From Campylobacter sp. MIT 99-7217 (GTDB lineage: Bacteria > Campylobacterota > Campylobacteria > Campylobacterales > Campylobacteraceae): a stretch of 64,000 nucleotides of DNA. Position 1 is the first letter of the stretch. Each line of letters begins with the position of its first letter. The notes beneath the pieces are model-generated. The model was not told the origin of the DNA and ran no database searches. It saw nothing but the letters and a program-made list of their open reading frames with translations. The position numbers and the translations under genes are program-made. Location: assembly GCF_006864365.1 (NCBI RefSeq), contig NZ_QHLJ01000002.1, forward strand, positions 180,494 to 244,493, given 5' to 3'. Shown here one piece after another: positions 1 to 7,950 of this stretch.

Positions 1-294
1 AAACAAAGGTTTTTCCACAAGAATGATCTTATCTTTTACCAAGCTATCAAGCTTTTTAAGGGTTTCAAAGTGCTTTGTAGTGATATTTGCGATGATGAAA
101 TAATCAAAGCGGCTTAAATCGCACTCCTCAAAAAAGCGGTAAATTTCAAAAGAGCCAAATTCTTCAAACAAGCTCTCATCAGCACTTTTTGAAAGCACGC
201 TTACTTCAAAACCAAGCTCTTTTAAGGCTAAAAAATGCTTTTTACCTATGCTTCCAAAGCCGATGATTAGGGCTTTAGCTTTCGAATTCATCAT
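1..294 (-). CDS. ptmF: PtmF-like Gfo/Idh/MocA oxidoreductase, N-terminal part only
   Basis: I translated the first bases of the window on the minus strand. The reading frame opens with tandem ATG codons (ending at 294 or 291) and runs off the left edge, giving about 97 residues. It has a Rossmann dinucleotide-binding loop (GFGSIG) near residue 11 and the EKPLF motif typical of Gfo/Idh/MocA dehydrogenases at its end. PtmF in C. jejuni acts with PtmA and PtmE at the start of GDP-linked legionaminic acid synthesis. The start overlaps the end of ptmE by about 20 bases, so the two are translationally coupled. The name rests on context and the N-terminus only. Confidence 0.7.
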   Translation of the reverse strand, partial: MMNSKAKALIIGFGSIGKKHFLALKELGFEVSVLSKSADESLFEEFGSFEIYRFFEECDLSRFDYFIIANITTKHFETLKKLDSLVKDKIILVEKPLF

Positions 295-1327
295 TTGCCC
301 TTTTATACTCATCAATTCTGCCTATATCGATCCAATAATCCTTGATCTCATAGTTACTAATTCTCGCTTTTTGTTTCAAAAGTAAGGAAAATAAATCAGG
401 CATATCAAGGTATTCATTTTCTTTTAAAAATTTTAAAGCCTCAGGCTCTAACACATAAATTCCAGCACTAACCAAAAAACTAAAGGTTGGTTTTTCTTCT
501 ATATCCAAAATTTTATTATCCTCGCATTTTACAACCCCATAAGGAATTTGATAGCTAAATTCCCTCACACACATCGTTGCTAGGCTTTGTGTTCTTTTGT
601 GTTGTTTCAAGATAGAGGCAAAATCAAGCTCGGTTAAAATATCTCCATTCATCACAAAAAAGCTCTCATCAGGGCTAAGCTCATTTTGCTTGAGCAAGGA
701 TAATGCTCCGGCTGTACCAAGACGCTTTTGTTCTTTGATATATTCTATCTTGACACCAAAATCAGCTCCGTCCTTAAAATACTCCTTAATGATCTCACTT
801 TTATAATTGACACAAAAAATAAAATGATAAAAGCCCTGTTTTGCAAATCTTTCCACTATGGTTTGTAAAATGGGCTTTGAGCCAACTTTAAGCATAGGTT
901 TTGGTGTGTCTTTGGTTAAAGGAGCTAGACGCGTTCCAAGACCACCAAGCATTAAGACGATTTTATTTGTTTTGCTCTTTTTTTCTAAAATCTTTGAAAC
1001 ACTAAGTATTTTAAGCACCCTATTATCTTCATCAACAACAGGAAAATCATAAATATCATATTTAGAAGCAAGGGCTAAAATTTCGTTTCGATTTGTGCTT
1101 GGGGTGATTGTTTTTGGATTTTTTGTATAAATATTTTGCAAAGATGAGTGAAGTTCATAGCCCTCAAGCAAAGCCTTTCTTACATCAGAATCAGTTAAAA
1201 CCCCAAGCAAACTATCTTTATCATCAACAACCAAAGCAATTCTCACTCTTTCCTTGCCAAGAACCTTTAGTGCTTCTTTGATCGTGGAGTTTTCTTTTAA
1301 TTTGAGCTTATCAATGTTCATACCCAC
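275..1327 (-). CDS. ptmE: PtmE: CBS-domain sugar-1-phosphate guanylyltransferase
   Basis: The 350-residue protein has two CBS motifs (about residues 8-115) followed by a nucleotidyltransferase domain opening with LGGLGTRLAPLTKDTPKPM near residue 127, the nucleotide and metal loop of the GlmU/RmlA fold. In C. jejuni PtmE makes GDP-glucosamine from glucosamine-1-phosphate and GTP, feeding the GDP-linked legionaminic acid route. The CBS pair probably senses a nucleotide. The gene overlaps legG upstream by 17 bases and ptmF downstream, so all three are read as one leftward operon. Order and domain layout match C. jejuni Cj1328-Cj1330. Confidence 0.88.
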   Translation of the reverse strand: MGMNIDKLKLKENSTIKEALKVLGKERVRIALVVDDKDSLLGVLTDSDVRKALLEGYELHSSLQNIYTKNPKTITPSTNRNEILALASKYDIYDFPVVDEDNRVLKILSVSKILEKKSKTNKIVLMLGGLGTRLAPLTKDTPKPMLKVGSKPILQTIVERFAKQGFYHFIFCVNYKSEIIKEYFKDGADFGVKIEYIKEQKRLGTAGALSLLKQNELSPDESFFVMNGDILTELDFASILKQHKRTQSLATMCVREFSYQIPYGVVKCEDNKILDIEEKPTFSFLVSAGIYVLEPEALKFLKENEYLDMPDLFSLLLKQKARISNYEIKDYWIDIGRIDEYKRANDEFES

Positions 1328-2480
1328 TCCTTAAATCCACAAAATTTTTATTTATTAGCACGCTTAAATCGGCATTTTTAAGCCTTTGTTTAATTTCAAA
1401 ACTTGGATTTTTGCTCTCAAAAGGATTTTTCATCGTTTTTAAAGACTCTTTAAATTCCTTACTCTCAAGCCTTTCAAAGCCTTTTTGCAAATTTGACATA
1501 CTCACATCGATGATATTAGCTGCTCTTAAACGCCCATTTTGGCGTGATCCTATGTTAATGCAAGGCGTCTTAAAAAAAGGCGTTTCTATAAGCCCACTTG
1601 AGCTGTTTCCAACGACTGCGTTAGTAATTTTCATAAGGCTTAGGTATTTAAGCGTTCCAAGACTATCAAAAAGCTTTGCTTTGTGAGGATTTTTATCACA
1701 ATACACTTTTAAAGCCTCATTGATAAAAATGCCGTTTTCATCGGCATTTGCCTTGGTAAAAATCAGGCTTGAGCTTTTAAATTTATCAAGACTTTGAAGC
1801 AAGCTTTTAACTTCTTTTTGCAAAGAACTTGAAGTAAGAGTTTCAGGGTGATAGGTGATAAGATAAATCTTTTTATCAAATTTAAACTCAAGCTCACGCT
1901 CAAGCTCTTTTTTGCTCAAAAGTTTTAATTTTTGGATATTTTCGCCACCTAAACTGCCTACATTAAAGACACGCCAAGGCTCTTCGCCAAGCTGCAAAAC
2001 CCTATTTTTATACTCATTTGCACCCGCAAAATGAAGACTAGCCATTTTGCTTATCGCATGCCTTATACTATCATCAATCGCACCCAAAGTAAGCTCTCCG
2101 CCATACAAATGAGCGATTGGAATTTTCATCATCAAACACACGCTAGCCACACAAAGCATTTCATAGCGATCGCCCAAAATAACGACTATATCAGGCTTTA
2201 AAGTCTCAAAAGCCTCGCTAAAAGAAACAAACCCAAGCCCCATAGCCTTGCAAATACTGATCTTATCATCACTTGCAAGCAAAATAGGAATTTTTTTATC
2301 GATCTTAAATTCTTTTTCTATTTCCTTATAAGTTAGCCCAAAATCAGCACTCAAATGAGCAGCTGTAACGATGAGCTGAAGTTTTAAGTCCTTATCGGCA
2401 TTAATTTCTTTGCATAAATTTCTAAGCAAGCCCCATTCAGCCCTTGTCGCACTTACGACACAAATTTTTCTCCTACTCAT
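1311..2480 (-). CDS. legG: LegG: NDP-sugar hydrolysing 2-epimerase (NeuC family)
   Basis: The protein is a UDP-GlcNAc 2-epimerase fold member of about 389 residues. Visible family motifs are GDRYEML, the HLYGGELT loop and GNSSSGLIETPFF near the C-terminus. LegG releases GDP and epimerises GDP-2,4-diacetamido-2,4,6-trideoxyglucose to the free manno sugar used by LegI. I chose the start at 2480 (MSRRKICVVSATRAEW), which overlaps the legI stop as ATGAGTAG. An upstream ATG at 2492 would add four residues inside legI. The tight overlap and order legI-legG-ptmE are those of C. jejuni neuB2-neuC2-ptmE (also called ptmC-ptmD). Confidence 0.9.
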   Translation of the reverse strand: MSRRKICVVSATRAEWGLLRNLCKEINADKDLKLQLIVTAAHLSADFGLTYKEIEKEFKIDKKIPILLASDDKISICKAMGLGFVSFSEAFETLKPDIVVILGDRYEMLCVASVCLMMKIPIAHLYGGELTLGAIDDSIRHAISKMASLHFAGANEYKNRVLQLGEEPWRVFNVGSLGGENIQKLKLLSKKELERELEFKFDKKIYLITYHPETLTSSSLQKEVKSLLQSLDKFKSSSLIFTKANADENGIFINEALKVYCDKNPHKAKLFDSLGTLKYLSLMKITNAVVGNSSSGLIETPFFKTPCINIGSRQNGRLRAANIIDVSMSNLQKGFERLESKEFKESLKTMKNPFESKNPSFEIKQRLKNADLSVLINKNFVDLRSGYEH

Positions 2481-3483
2481 CGATAAGCTCATCTGCTTGA
2501 TAATCTTTGCTTGCGATTTTACCTAAAAACTCATCATAACGCATAGCACAAATGCCATTTGCCGGTCTTTTTGTCGTAAGATTTTGTTCGCTAAATTTTT
2601 CGCCTTTTTTGATTGCACAGCTTGCAACGAGGCTTTTTCTAGCGATTTTAAGATTTTCTTTCTCACTAGGGCTTAATTCTTTTAAGCCACTTCCAAGAGC
2701 AAGCTCAGCTTGCCTGATAGCTTGTATCATCGCCTTTAACTCGCTTGGCTCTAAGCTTGCTTTGTGATCTGGTCCGCTCATCGTTTTATCTAAGGTAAAA
2801 TGCTTTTCAATGATCTTTGCACCCAAAGTTACTGCCATGATAGGACAAGTAATGCCTAGGGTATGATCTGAATAGCCTATATCATGGCTTTTAAACTCAT
2901 TTTGTAAGGTTAAAATCGCTTTTAAATTTGCATCTTCAAAAGGCGTTGGATAGGCTGTATTAGCGTGCAAAATGCTGATATTTTCTTTTTTTGTGCCATT
3001 TTGAATCAAAACATTTAAAGCCCAAGAAATTTCTTGCAACCGGCTCATTCCTGTGCTTAAAATCACTTTTTTATCAAGCTTTGCTATGGCTTTTAGGTAG
3101 GGTAAATTTGTGATTTCGCCACTTGGAATTTTAAAAATTTCAAGCCCAAGTTCATCTAAAAGTCTTATACTTGGCAGATCAAAAGCGGTAGAAAGAAAGT
3201 TGATATTAAAATCCTTGCAATGCTTGATAAGCTCTTCGTGATCGGCTCTTGAAAGCTCAAGCTTTTTGATCATTTCAAGCTGCGTTTCATTTTTATCTTC
3301 GGCATTTTCTACTTGATACTGCGCTTTTGGGGCATTTTTACTAATACACTCATTCGCTACAAAGCTTTGAAATTTAACATAATCAGCCCCAGCCTCGCTA
3401 GCCTTTTCAATAAGCTTTTTAGCTAAGCTTAAATCCCCATTGTGATTAACACCAGCCTCAGCGATAATTAAAGTTTTTTGCAT
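2473..3483 (-). CDS. legI: LegI: legionaminic acid synthase (NeuB family)
   Basis: The 336-residue protein has the NeuB barrel (AEAGVNHNGD at residues 8-17, GYSDHTLG, EKHFTLD) and a C-terminal SAF antifreeze-like domain ending in KRPANGI. It condenses the LegG product with phosphoenolpyruvate to form N,N'-diacetyllegionaminic acid. Being next to legG separates it from the second NeuB homologue at 11018-12049 (pseI). About 60 bases lie between its start and the end of the amidotransferase gene to the right. I see no key residue missing. Confidence 0.9.
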   Translation of the reverse strand: MQKTLIIAEAGVNHNGDLSLAKKLIEKASEAGADYVKFQSFVANECISKNAPKAQYQVENAEDKNETQLEMIKKLELSRADHEELIKHCKDFNINFLSTAFDLPSIRLLDELGLEIFKIPSGEITNLPYLKAIAKLDKKVILSTGMSRLQEISWALNVLIQNGTKKENISILHANTAYPTPFEDANLKAILTLQNEFKSHDIGYSDHTLGITCPIMAVTLGAKIIEKHFTLDKTMSGPDHKASLEPSELKAMIQAIRQAELALGSGLKELSPSEKENLKIARKSLVASCAIKKGEKFSEQNLTTKRPANGICAMRYDEFLGKIASKDYQADELIDE

Positions 3484-3543
3484 TTAATCTACCTTATTTT
3501 CTTGCTTTATTATAGCAAAAGGCGTTCCAATCTCAACTTTGTT

Positions 3544-4658
3544 TTATTTTAGCTCATTTTTTAGCTTAAACTCACCAAATTCATTTTTGTAAAAAAGCTC
3601 TTTATTGTAATGTTTTTCAACAATTTTCCAAAATTGATCACGGCTAAGTCCTGTGAAGTTGCAAAAATCCTCCACGCATTTGTTATCAAGATTATGATCT
3701 CTTTGTTTAACAATTTTTATAGCATCGTTTCTACTTAAAAGTCCATACCGAATAAAACGAGCAGCATAATCACTCGCCATAGCATGCCCAAATTTAGGAT
3801 ATTTTAACCAAGCATGAACAATATAGCCTATAGTATCAATTTGATCAAAGTTTTCAGCACAATGGCTTCTGTCCCATTCTCCTTGTAAATCGATAAAACC
3901 CCTGCTTTTGGCAAAGATATAATTACTATAAGAATTCCATTTAATAAAATAACTCAAATAAATTGGCTCAAGTTTGTTTAAATCATCTTTATTAGGATTA
4001 AAAAAGAGTTGCAAATCTTGCTCGCTCGTTTCCTCGTCGATAAATTCTTGTATATCAAGATCGCTTGCTACTCCGTTTAAGAAAATATCTTTGGCACTTG
4101 GAGTTTCTCTGGAGTCAATGCCCCCCCCCCATACTCAAAACCAACATTTTCGCCATAAACAAGCAAAGGAGTGTTAAATTTCAAAGCCATAGCAAAAGGA
4201 TAGCTATAAATCAGCCTATCGATGAACCAAGTAGGTTTGCCGTATTTTTCAAAGGTTTTTAGCATGATCTTTTTTTGGGTTTTGATATCTGGTTTTAAGC
4301 TGATGATATGACATTTAAAGGTTTCGCTTAAATTTTTTAGATTTTTCTTACCCGCTTCAGTCATGGTAAAATTATCCTCCACACTAAAAAGCACAGGATT
4401 CATTCCAAGCTTTTCTTTCATAACATGCACCTTAAAATGCGAATCCTTACCCCCACTTACCGCTATAGCACAGTCATACTCAAATTTACCATTTCTATGC
4501 CTATGCTTATCACAAAGTGCTTCAAGCTCTTTAAGTCTGTCTTGATAATCAATTTGTTCTTTTTGTGCATGATTATTGCAAGCTGAGCAAACACCATTTT
4601 CATCAAAACTAATGCCCGGTCTAGTATCTGGTATAACGCACTTTTTGCAGTATTTCAC
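3544..4658 (-). pseudogene. ptmG: PtmG-like sugar amidotransferase, phase-variable, frameshifted (OFF) at a G10 tract
   Basis: Two reading frames form one N-acetyl-sugar amidotransferase. The first (193 residues, GTG start at 4658 behind AAGGAAGG) has cysteine pairs (CKKC, CSAC) and the PP-loop motif SGGKDS near residue 70. The second gives the C-terminal half and is open from just after the tract to the stop at 3544. The switch is ten Gs (minus strand) near residue 177: G10 ends the protein at KIFS, while G8 or G11 continues into IDSRETPSAKD and a full protein of about 371 residues. The family (PseA/PtmG) converts an acetamido to an acetamidino group, and PtmG makes Leg5Am7Ac. As sequenced the enzyme is OFF. 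The ptmG name rests on its leg-cluster position. Confidence 0.85.
4121..4130. repeat. Poly-C/G tract (10) inside ptmG
   Basis: Ten uninterrupted Cs on the plus strand (Gs in the coding sense). At length 10 the downstream frame is wrong. Lengths 8 or 11 restore it and length 9 gives an immediate TGA. This is the classic Campylobacter slipped-strand contingency arrangement. Confidence 0.95.
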
Positions 4659-4701
4659 GACCTTCCTTTTAAGATAGACTTATCAATAATTTTAAGGGGT
4701 A

Positions 4702-4723
4702 ATTATATCAAAAAAAAAAAAAA
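4702..4723 (-). promoter_or_regulatory. Probable ptmG promoter with A14/T14 tract beside the -10 box
   Basis: Read on the minus strand, a run of fourteen Ts (4723-4710) is followed by GATATAAT, whose TATAAT covers 4707-4702. It lies about 45 bases upstream of the ptmG GTG start. T-rich DNA upstream of the -10 replaces the -35 in Campylobacter sigma70 promoters, so slippage here could change promoter strength. Promoter activity is inferred. Confidence 0.5.
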
Positions 4724-4762
4724 CAAAAATCAACCATTCCTAAAATAAACCAAAAAGCGAGG

Positions 4763-5644
4763 CTAAAAATGATTCATAAATTTATCATTAAGCTTTACTT
4801 CGCCTTTAAATTTCAAAACCTTTAAAGCTCCATCTTTTGTTTTTACAATAAAACTTTTATCATCTTTTTGCACGATAGCCCCCGTTTTAGAATTTTTAAA
4901 ATCATCTTGAATAATCTTACTTTTAAAAAGCTTAATTTCTTTATCTTTGATAAAAGCACTTGCTCCTAAATTTGGAGCGTTTAAAGCACGGATAAAATTA
5001 AAAATTTCTCTCGTGCTTAAAGACCAATCTATAAATTCATCACCTTTTTTTCGTCTTGGACAATAAAACCCACCTTCTATTTGCTTAAAAGCCTTTACTT
5101 CGCCCTTTAAAAATAAAAGCAAGGCTTTGAAAAGCAAATTCGCACATTCTTTATATGCTAGTTTTAAAAGCGTGGTATAATCATCTTTATCGCTGATAGG
5201 ATAGCTTTTTTGCAAGATGATATCGCCTGTGTCAATGCCACTATCTACAAAATGAACGCTAATGCCAAATTCTTTTTCATCATTGATCAAAACCCAATTT
5301 AAAATATTTCTACCACGATAAAAGGGAAGTTTTCCAGCGTGGCAATTAATGATTTTGCGAGGATAAAGTTTTAAAAGCTCGGTTTTAAAAATTTGATCAA
5401 AGCTCATTGATACAAGCAAATCAGGACTAAAACTTTGAATTTTTTGAATAAAGGCTGAAGAATTAATATCAACTTTGAAAAAGCAAGGGATATTTTCGTT
5501 TTCGGCAAGTTTTTCAAGCTTTTTGTCTCTTTCGTTTCTTAAAACAACAAAGGCAATTTGAATGTGTGGATTTTGTATAATTTTTAAAAAGCAGTTTTGC
5601 GCCCAAATGCCATCGCCAAAATACCCTATAACAAGCCTTTTCAT
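4763..5644 (-). CDS. Formyltransferase-fold enzyme, probable sugar N-formyltransferase
   Basis: The 293-residue protein has the formyl-tetrahydrofolate transferase catalytic signature: NCHAGKLPFYRGRN around residue 100 (Asn and His of the Asn-His-Asp triad) and VDSGIDTGDII around residue 133 (the Asp). A C-terminal domain resembles the Fmt C-terminal barrel. A housekeeping Fmt would not sit in a glycan operon, so transfer of formyl to an amino sugar, as in ArnA- or WbkC-type enzymes, is the better reading. The likely substrate is the 4-amino sugar made by LegC. A strong AGGAGGAG site lies before its ATG. I recall no counterpart in the C. jejuni leg cluster. Confidence 0.75.
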   Translation of the reverse strand: MKRLVIGYFGDGIWAQNCFLKIIQNPHIQIAFVVLRNERDKKLEKLAENENIPCFFKVDINSSAFIQKIQSFSPDLLVSMSFDQIFKTELLKLYPRKIINCHAGKLPFYRGRNILNWVLINDEKEFGISVHFVDSGIDTGDIILQKSYPISDKDDYTTLLKLAYKECANLLFKALLLFLKGEVKAFKQIEGGFYCPRRKKGDEFIDWSLSTREIFNFIRALNAPNLGASAFIKDKEIKLFKSKIIQDDFKNSKTGAIVQKDDKSFIVKTKDGALKVLKFKGEVKLNDKFMNHF

Positions 5645-5686
5645 GCACTCCTCCTAAGAGGAGTTGTAAGGTAAGGAGCTAAAAGG

Positions 5687-6280
5687 TCAATCCCCCCCCC
5701 CCATAGAAGAGGATAAATTATTATAAAAAATGCTATTTTTTTCTAGAATTTGTCCGTGTTTTAAATGGGTATTTGAGCCTAAAAAGCTTTTTTCTTTGAC
5801 GATACAATTTCCATTCACCACAGCTGCTGTGGATATATGACAAAAATCCTCCACCACCGCATCGTGTTCGATCAAGCTTTTTGTGTTTAAAATGCAAGCT
5901 TTGCCTACCTTTGCTCCGGCATTTACTAAAACTTGGTGCATGATAATGCTTGCTTCTTTGTCAATGCTTGCATGAGCAGATACATGAGCAAGCGGGGAAA
6001 TGATCGTTGGTAAAGCAAAACCTATGCTTTTAAGTTTTTCATAAATTTGCACCCTTAAATTTGCATTTTTGATCTGTCCTATAGCAATGAGAGCAAATTT
6101 ATACTGCTTAAAAAGGCTTTTTAAATCCTCATCACAGCCTAAAATGGGATATTTAAAGCCTTGTTCTAAAGGATTATTACTCACAAAACCTACGATTTGA
6201 AATTTACCCTCAAGCTCGATCACATCAACGCAAGATCTTGCATGCCCACCAGCTCCTATGAGTAAGATTTTTTCTTTCAT
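5687..6280 (-). CDS. NeuD/PglD-type acetyltransferase, probable LegH role, with phase-variable tail
   Basis: The 197-residue protein has an N-terminal PglD-like domain (LLIGAGGHARSCVDV) and a left-handed beta-helix with the catalytic EHD motif (SLIEHDAVVEDF, about residue 138) seen in PglD/NeuD enzymes. Placed two genes after legC, it most likely N-acetylates the 4-amino sugar formed by LegC (the LegH step). O-acetylation of a nonulosonate is the alternative. A G11 tract at residue 193 sets the tail: G11 ends as MGGGD, G12 as MGGGGLTF, and G13 runs about 20 residues further, ending on the start of the formyltransferase gene. Its start overlaps the doc stop by 4 bases. Confidence 0.75.
   Translation of the reverse strand: MKEKILLIGAGGHARSCVDVIELEGKFQIVGFVSNNPLEQGFKYPILGCDEDLKSLFKQYKFALIAIGQIKNANLRVQIYEKLKSIGFALPTIISPLAHVSAHASIDKEASIIMHQVLVNAGAKVGKACILNTKSLIEHDAVVEDFCHISTAAVVNGNCIVKEKSFLGSNTHLKHGQILEKNSIFYNNLSSSMGGGD
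5692..5702. repeat. Poly-C/G tract (11) at the 3' end of the NeuD-type gene
   Basis: Eleven Cs on the plus strand. Slippage here does not abolish the enzyme but changes its last residues and where ribosomes stop relative to the downstream formyltransferase start at 5644. Confidence 0.93.
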
Positions 6281-6660
6281 TGTCCATCTTTTTGTAAAAA
6301 TTGTTTTAAAACTTTGCGTAAGTCTTGTTTTGTTAAAGAATCTTCAGCTACCTTTACAACCACATCTTCCATATATTGTGCAAAATTTTCTACATTTTTT
6401 CCATTAAGATCTAAAAAATGCATTGCTAAAAATATACTTGTCCTTTTATTGGCATCGTTAAAAGGGTGAAATTTTATACAAGAAAATATTAAATGAGTAA
6501 GCTTATCTATAAATTCAGGATAAAAATCATCATTTTTTATCTGTTCCAAAGCTGAACCCAAATATCCTATGTTAGTCTTATTGTATCCGCTTAAACCTTG
6601 CATCTTGTCTATGATAATATCATGAATCTTTATAGCCTCATCAATGTTGATATATTTCAT
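6277..6660 (-). CDS. doc: Doc/Fic-family toxin
   Basis: The 127-residue protein carries the Fic signature as HPFNDANKRTS (about residues 65-75), with the catalytic His and Lys/Arg anion-binding residues intact. The length fits Doc, the death-on-curing toxin that phosphorylates EF-Tu. Its ATG overlaps the stop of a 44-codon upstream ORF (ATGA), and its own stop overlaps the next glycan gene by 4 bases, so it is fully embedded in the leg operon between legC and the acetyltransferase. I infer a type II toxin-antitoxin pair. A Fic enzyme acting on the glycosylation pathway cannot be excluded. Confidence 0.85.
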   Translation of the reverse strand: MKYINIDEAIKIHDIIIDKMQGLSGYNKTNIGYLGSALEQIKNDDFYPEFIDKLTHLIFSCIKFHPFNDANKRTSIFLAMHFLDLNGKNVENFAQYMEDVVVKVAEDSLTKQDLRKVLKQFLQKDGQ

Positions 6661-6791
6661 TTATCCTTGAGCCTTTTAAATACTTCCATAACTTCTTTTT
6701 TTTCAAGCTCTTGTTGCATTTTCTGCATTGTTTTTTGAACTGCTTTTCTTTCCTCTAAATATTTTTTATCCGTTTTGGCTTCTTTTTGCAT
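6657..6791 (-). CDS. Small antitoxin partner of Doc
   Basis: This 44-residue ORF starts at ATG 6791, preceded by AAGGGA, 10 bases after the legC stop, and ends in an ATGA overlap with doc. It is highly charged and predicted helical (many Lys, Glu and Gln), with a C-terminal EVMEVFKRLKDK. It lacks room for a Phd-type DNA-binding domain, so it would be a neutralising peptide without obvious autoregulation. The assignment is from position, size and composition. Confidence 0.65.
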   Translation of the reverse strand: MQKEAKTDKKYLEERKAVQKTMQKMQQELEKKEVMEVFKRLKDK

Positions 6792-6801
6792 TTTAAATCC
6801 C

Positions 6802-7950
6802 TTAAATTTTACGAATTCTAACACTGCTTGGTAAATTTACAATGCGTCTTTCAAGTCTTTGTGTATTGATAAGCTCATCTTTGAAGCAGTTTTCAAAGGG
6901 TTTTAATGAGGGCAAGCTTTTCCATGCTCCACGCACAAAAATATTATTTCCAAGGCATTCTTTTATAAAATTCTCTCTTGCTTGCTCATCTTTTAAAAGC
7001 ACAGCATTAAGCCAAAAATTACTCCTTGTTTCAGGCATTTCATCAATAAATTTAAAATTTTCACTCCCCTTAAAAAAGTCCTTATAAAGCCCTGCAAGCT
7101 CTCTTTTATCCTTTAAAAAAAGCTCTAAATTTTCAAGCTGAGCGACCAAAATAGCTGCATTGACATTGCACAAGCGGTAGTTATAGCCTACTTCATCATG
7201 GATATACTCGTAAGGGTGAGGGATTTTTGCTGTGGTGCTTAGATGTCTTGCTTTTTTGGCTAAGCTCTCATCATCGCTTAAGATCACACCCCCGCAACCT
7301 CCGGTAATGGTCTTGTTTCCATTAAAGCTTAAAATTCCACATTTTCCAAAGCTTCCAAGTGCTTTTTCCTTGTAAAAGCTCCCCAAGGCTTCGGCTGCAT
7401 CTTCGATTAAAATGATAAAATTTTCCTCACAAAGTGCTTTTAACTCCTCTATCTTAGCGCCCAGTCCAAAGGTATGCATAGGCACGCAAGCTTTGATTTG
7501 CTTGTGTGTGTTTTTGTTAAAGCATTTTTTATCCTTGATATAGCTTTGTTCTTGCAAAAATTTCTTTAAAGCCTTAGGACTTAAGCTTAAACTTTGCTCA
7601 TCAATATCCAAAAAAATCGGCTTTGCACCCGTGTAAGCAATGGCATTTGCAGTCGCTACAAAGCTAATACTTTGCGTGATCACCTCATCATTTTCGCCCA
7701 CTTCATTTGCCAAAAGAGCGATGTGAAGTGCTGAAGTGCCACTATTTGTAGCTACGGCAAATTTGCTTTGACAAAGCTTGGATATTTTTTCTTCAAACTC
7801 GCCCACAAATTTACCCACGCTTGAAACAAAGCCGCTATCAATGCACTCGTTTAAATACTTCTTTTCATTGCCGACAAAACAAGGCTCGTGCAAAGGAATA
7901 TTTTCTTTATCAAAAAGGCTTTTAATGAAAGAAATTTCTTTTTCAAACAT
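6802..7950 (-). CDS. legC: LegC: PLP-dependent sugar 4-aminotransferase
   Basis: This is a 382-residue DegT/DnrJ/EryC1 aminotransferase. The N-terminus has the family start (PLHEPCFVGNEKKYL) and the PLP lysine lies in FNGNKTITGGCGG near residue 211. It converts the 4-keto product of LegB to the 4-amino sugar. It overlaps legB by 8 bases, as expected for a coupled pair, and matches C. jejuni Cj1320. The toxin-antitoxin pair follows it. Confidence 0.9.
   Translation of the reverse strand: MFEKEISFIKSLFDKENIPLHEPCFVGNEKKYLNECIDSGFVSSVGKFVGEFEEKISKLCQSKFAVATNSGTSALHIALLANEVGENDEVITQSISFVATANAIAYTGAKPIFLDIDEQSLSLSPKALKKFLQEQSYIKDKKCFNKNTHKQIKACVPMHTFGLGAKIEELKALCEENFIILIEDAAEALGSFYKEKALGSFGKCGILSFNGNKTITGGCGGVILSDDESLAKKARHLSTTAKIPHPYEYIHDEVGYNYRLCNVNAAILVAQLENLELFLKDKRELAGLYKDFFKGSENFKFIDEMPETRSNFWLNAVLLKDEQARENFIKECLGNNIFVRGAWKSLPSLKPFENCFKDELINTQRLERRIVNLPSSVRIRKI

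Noticed and set aside
3544..4658. Treating the two halves of ptmG as separate genes
   Set aside because: The second half has no start signal and the frames join exactly at a homopolymeric tract; one phase-variable gene explains both.
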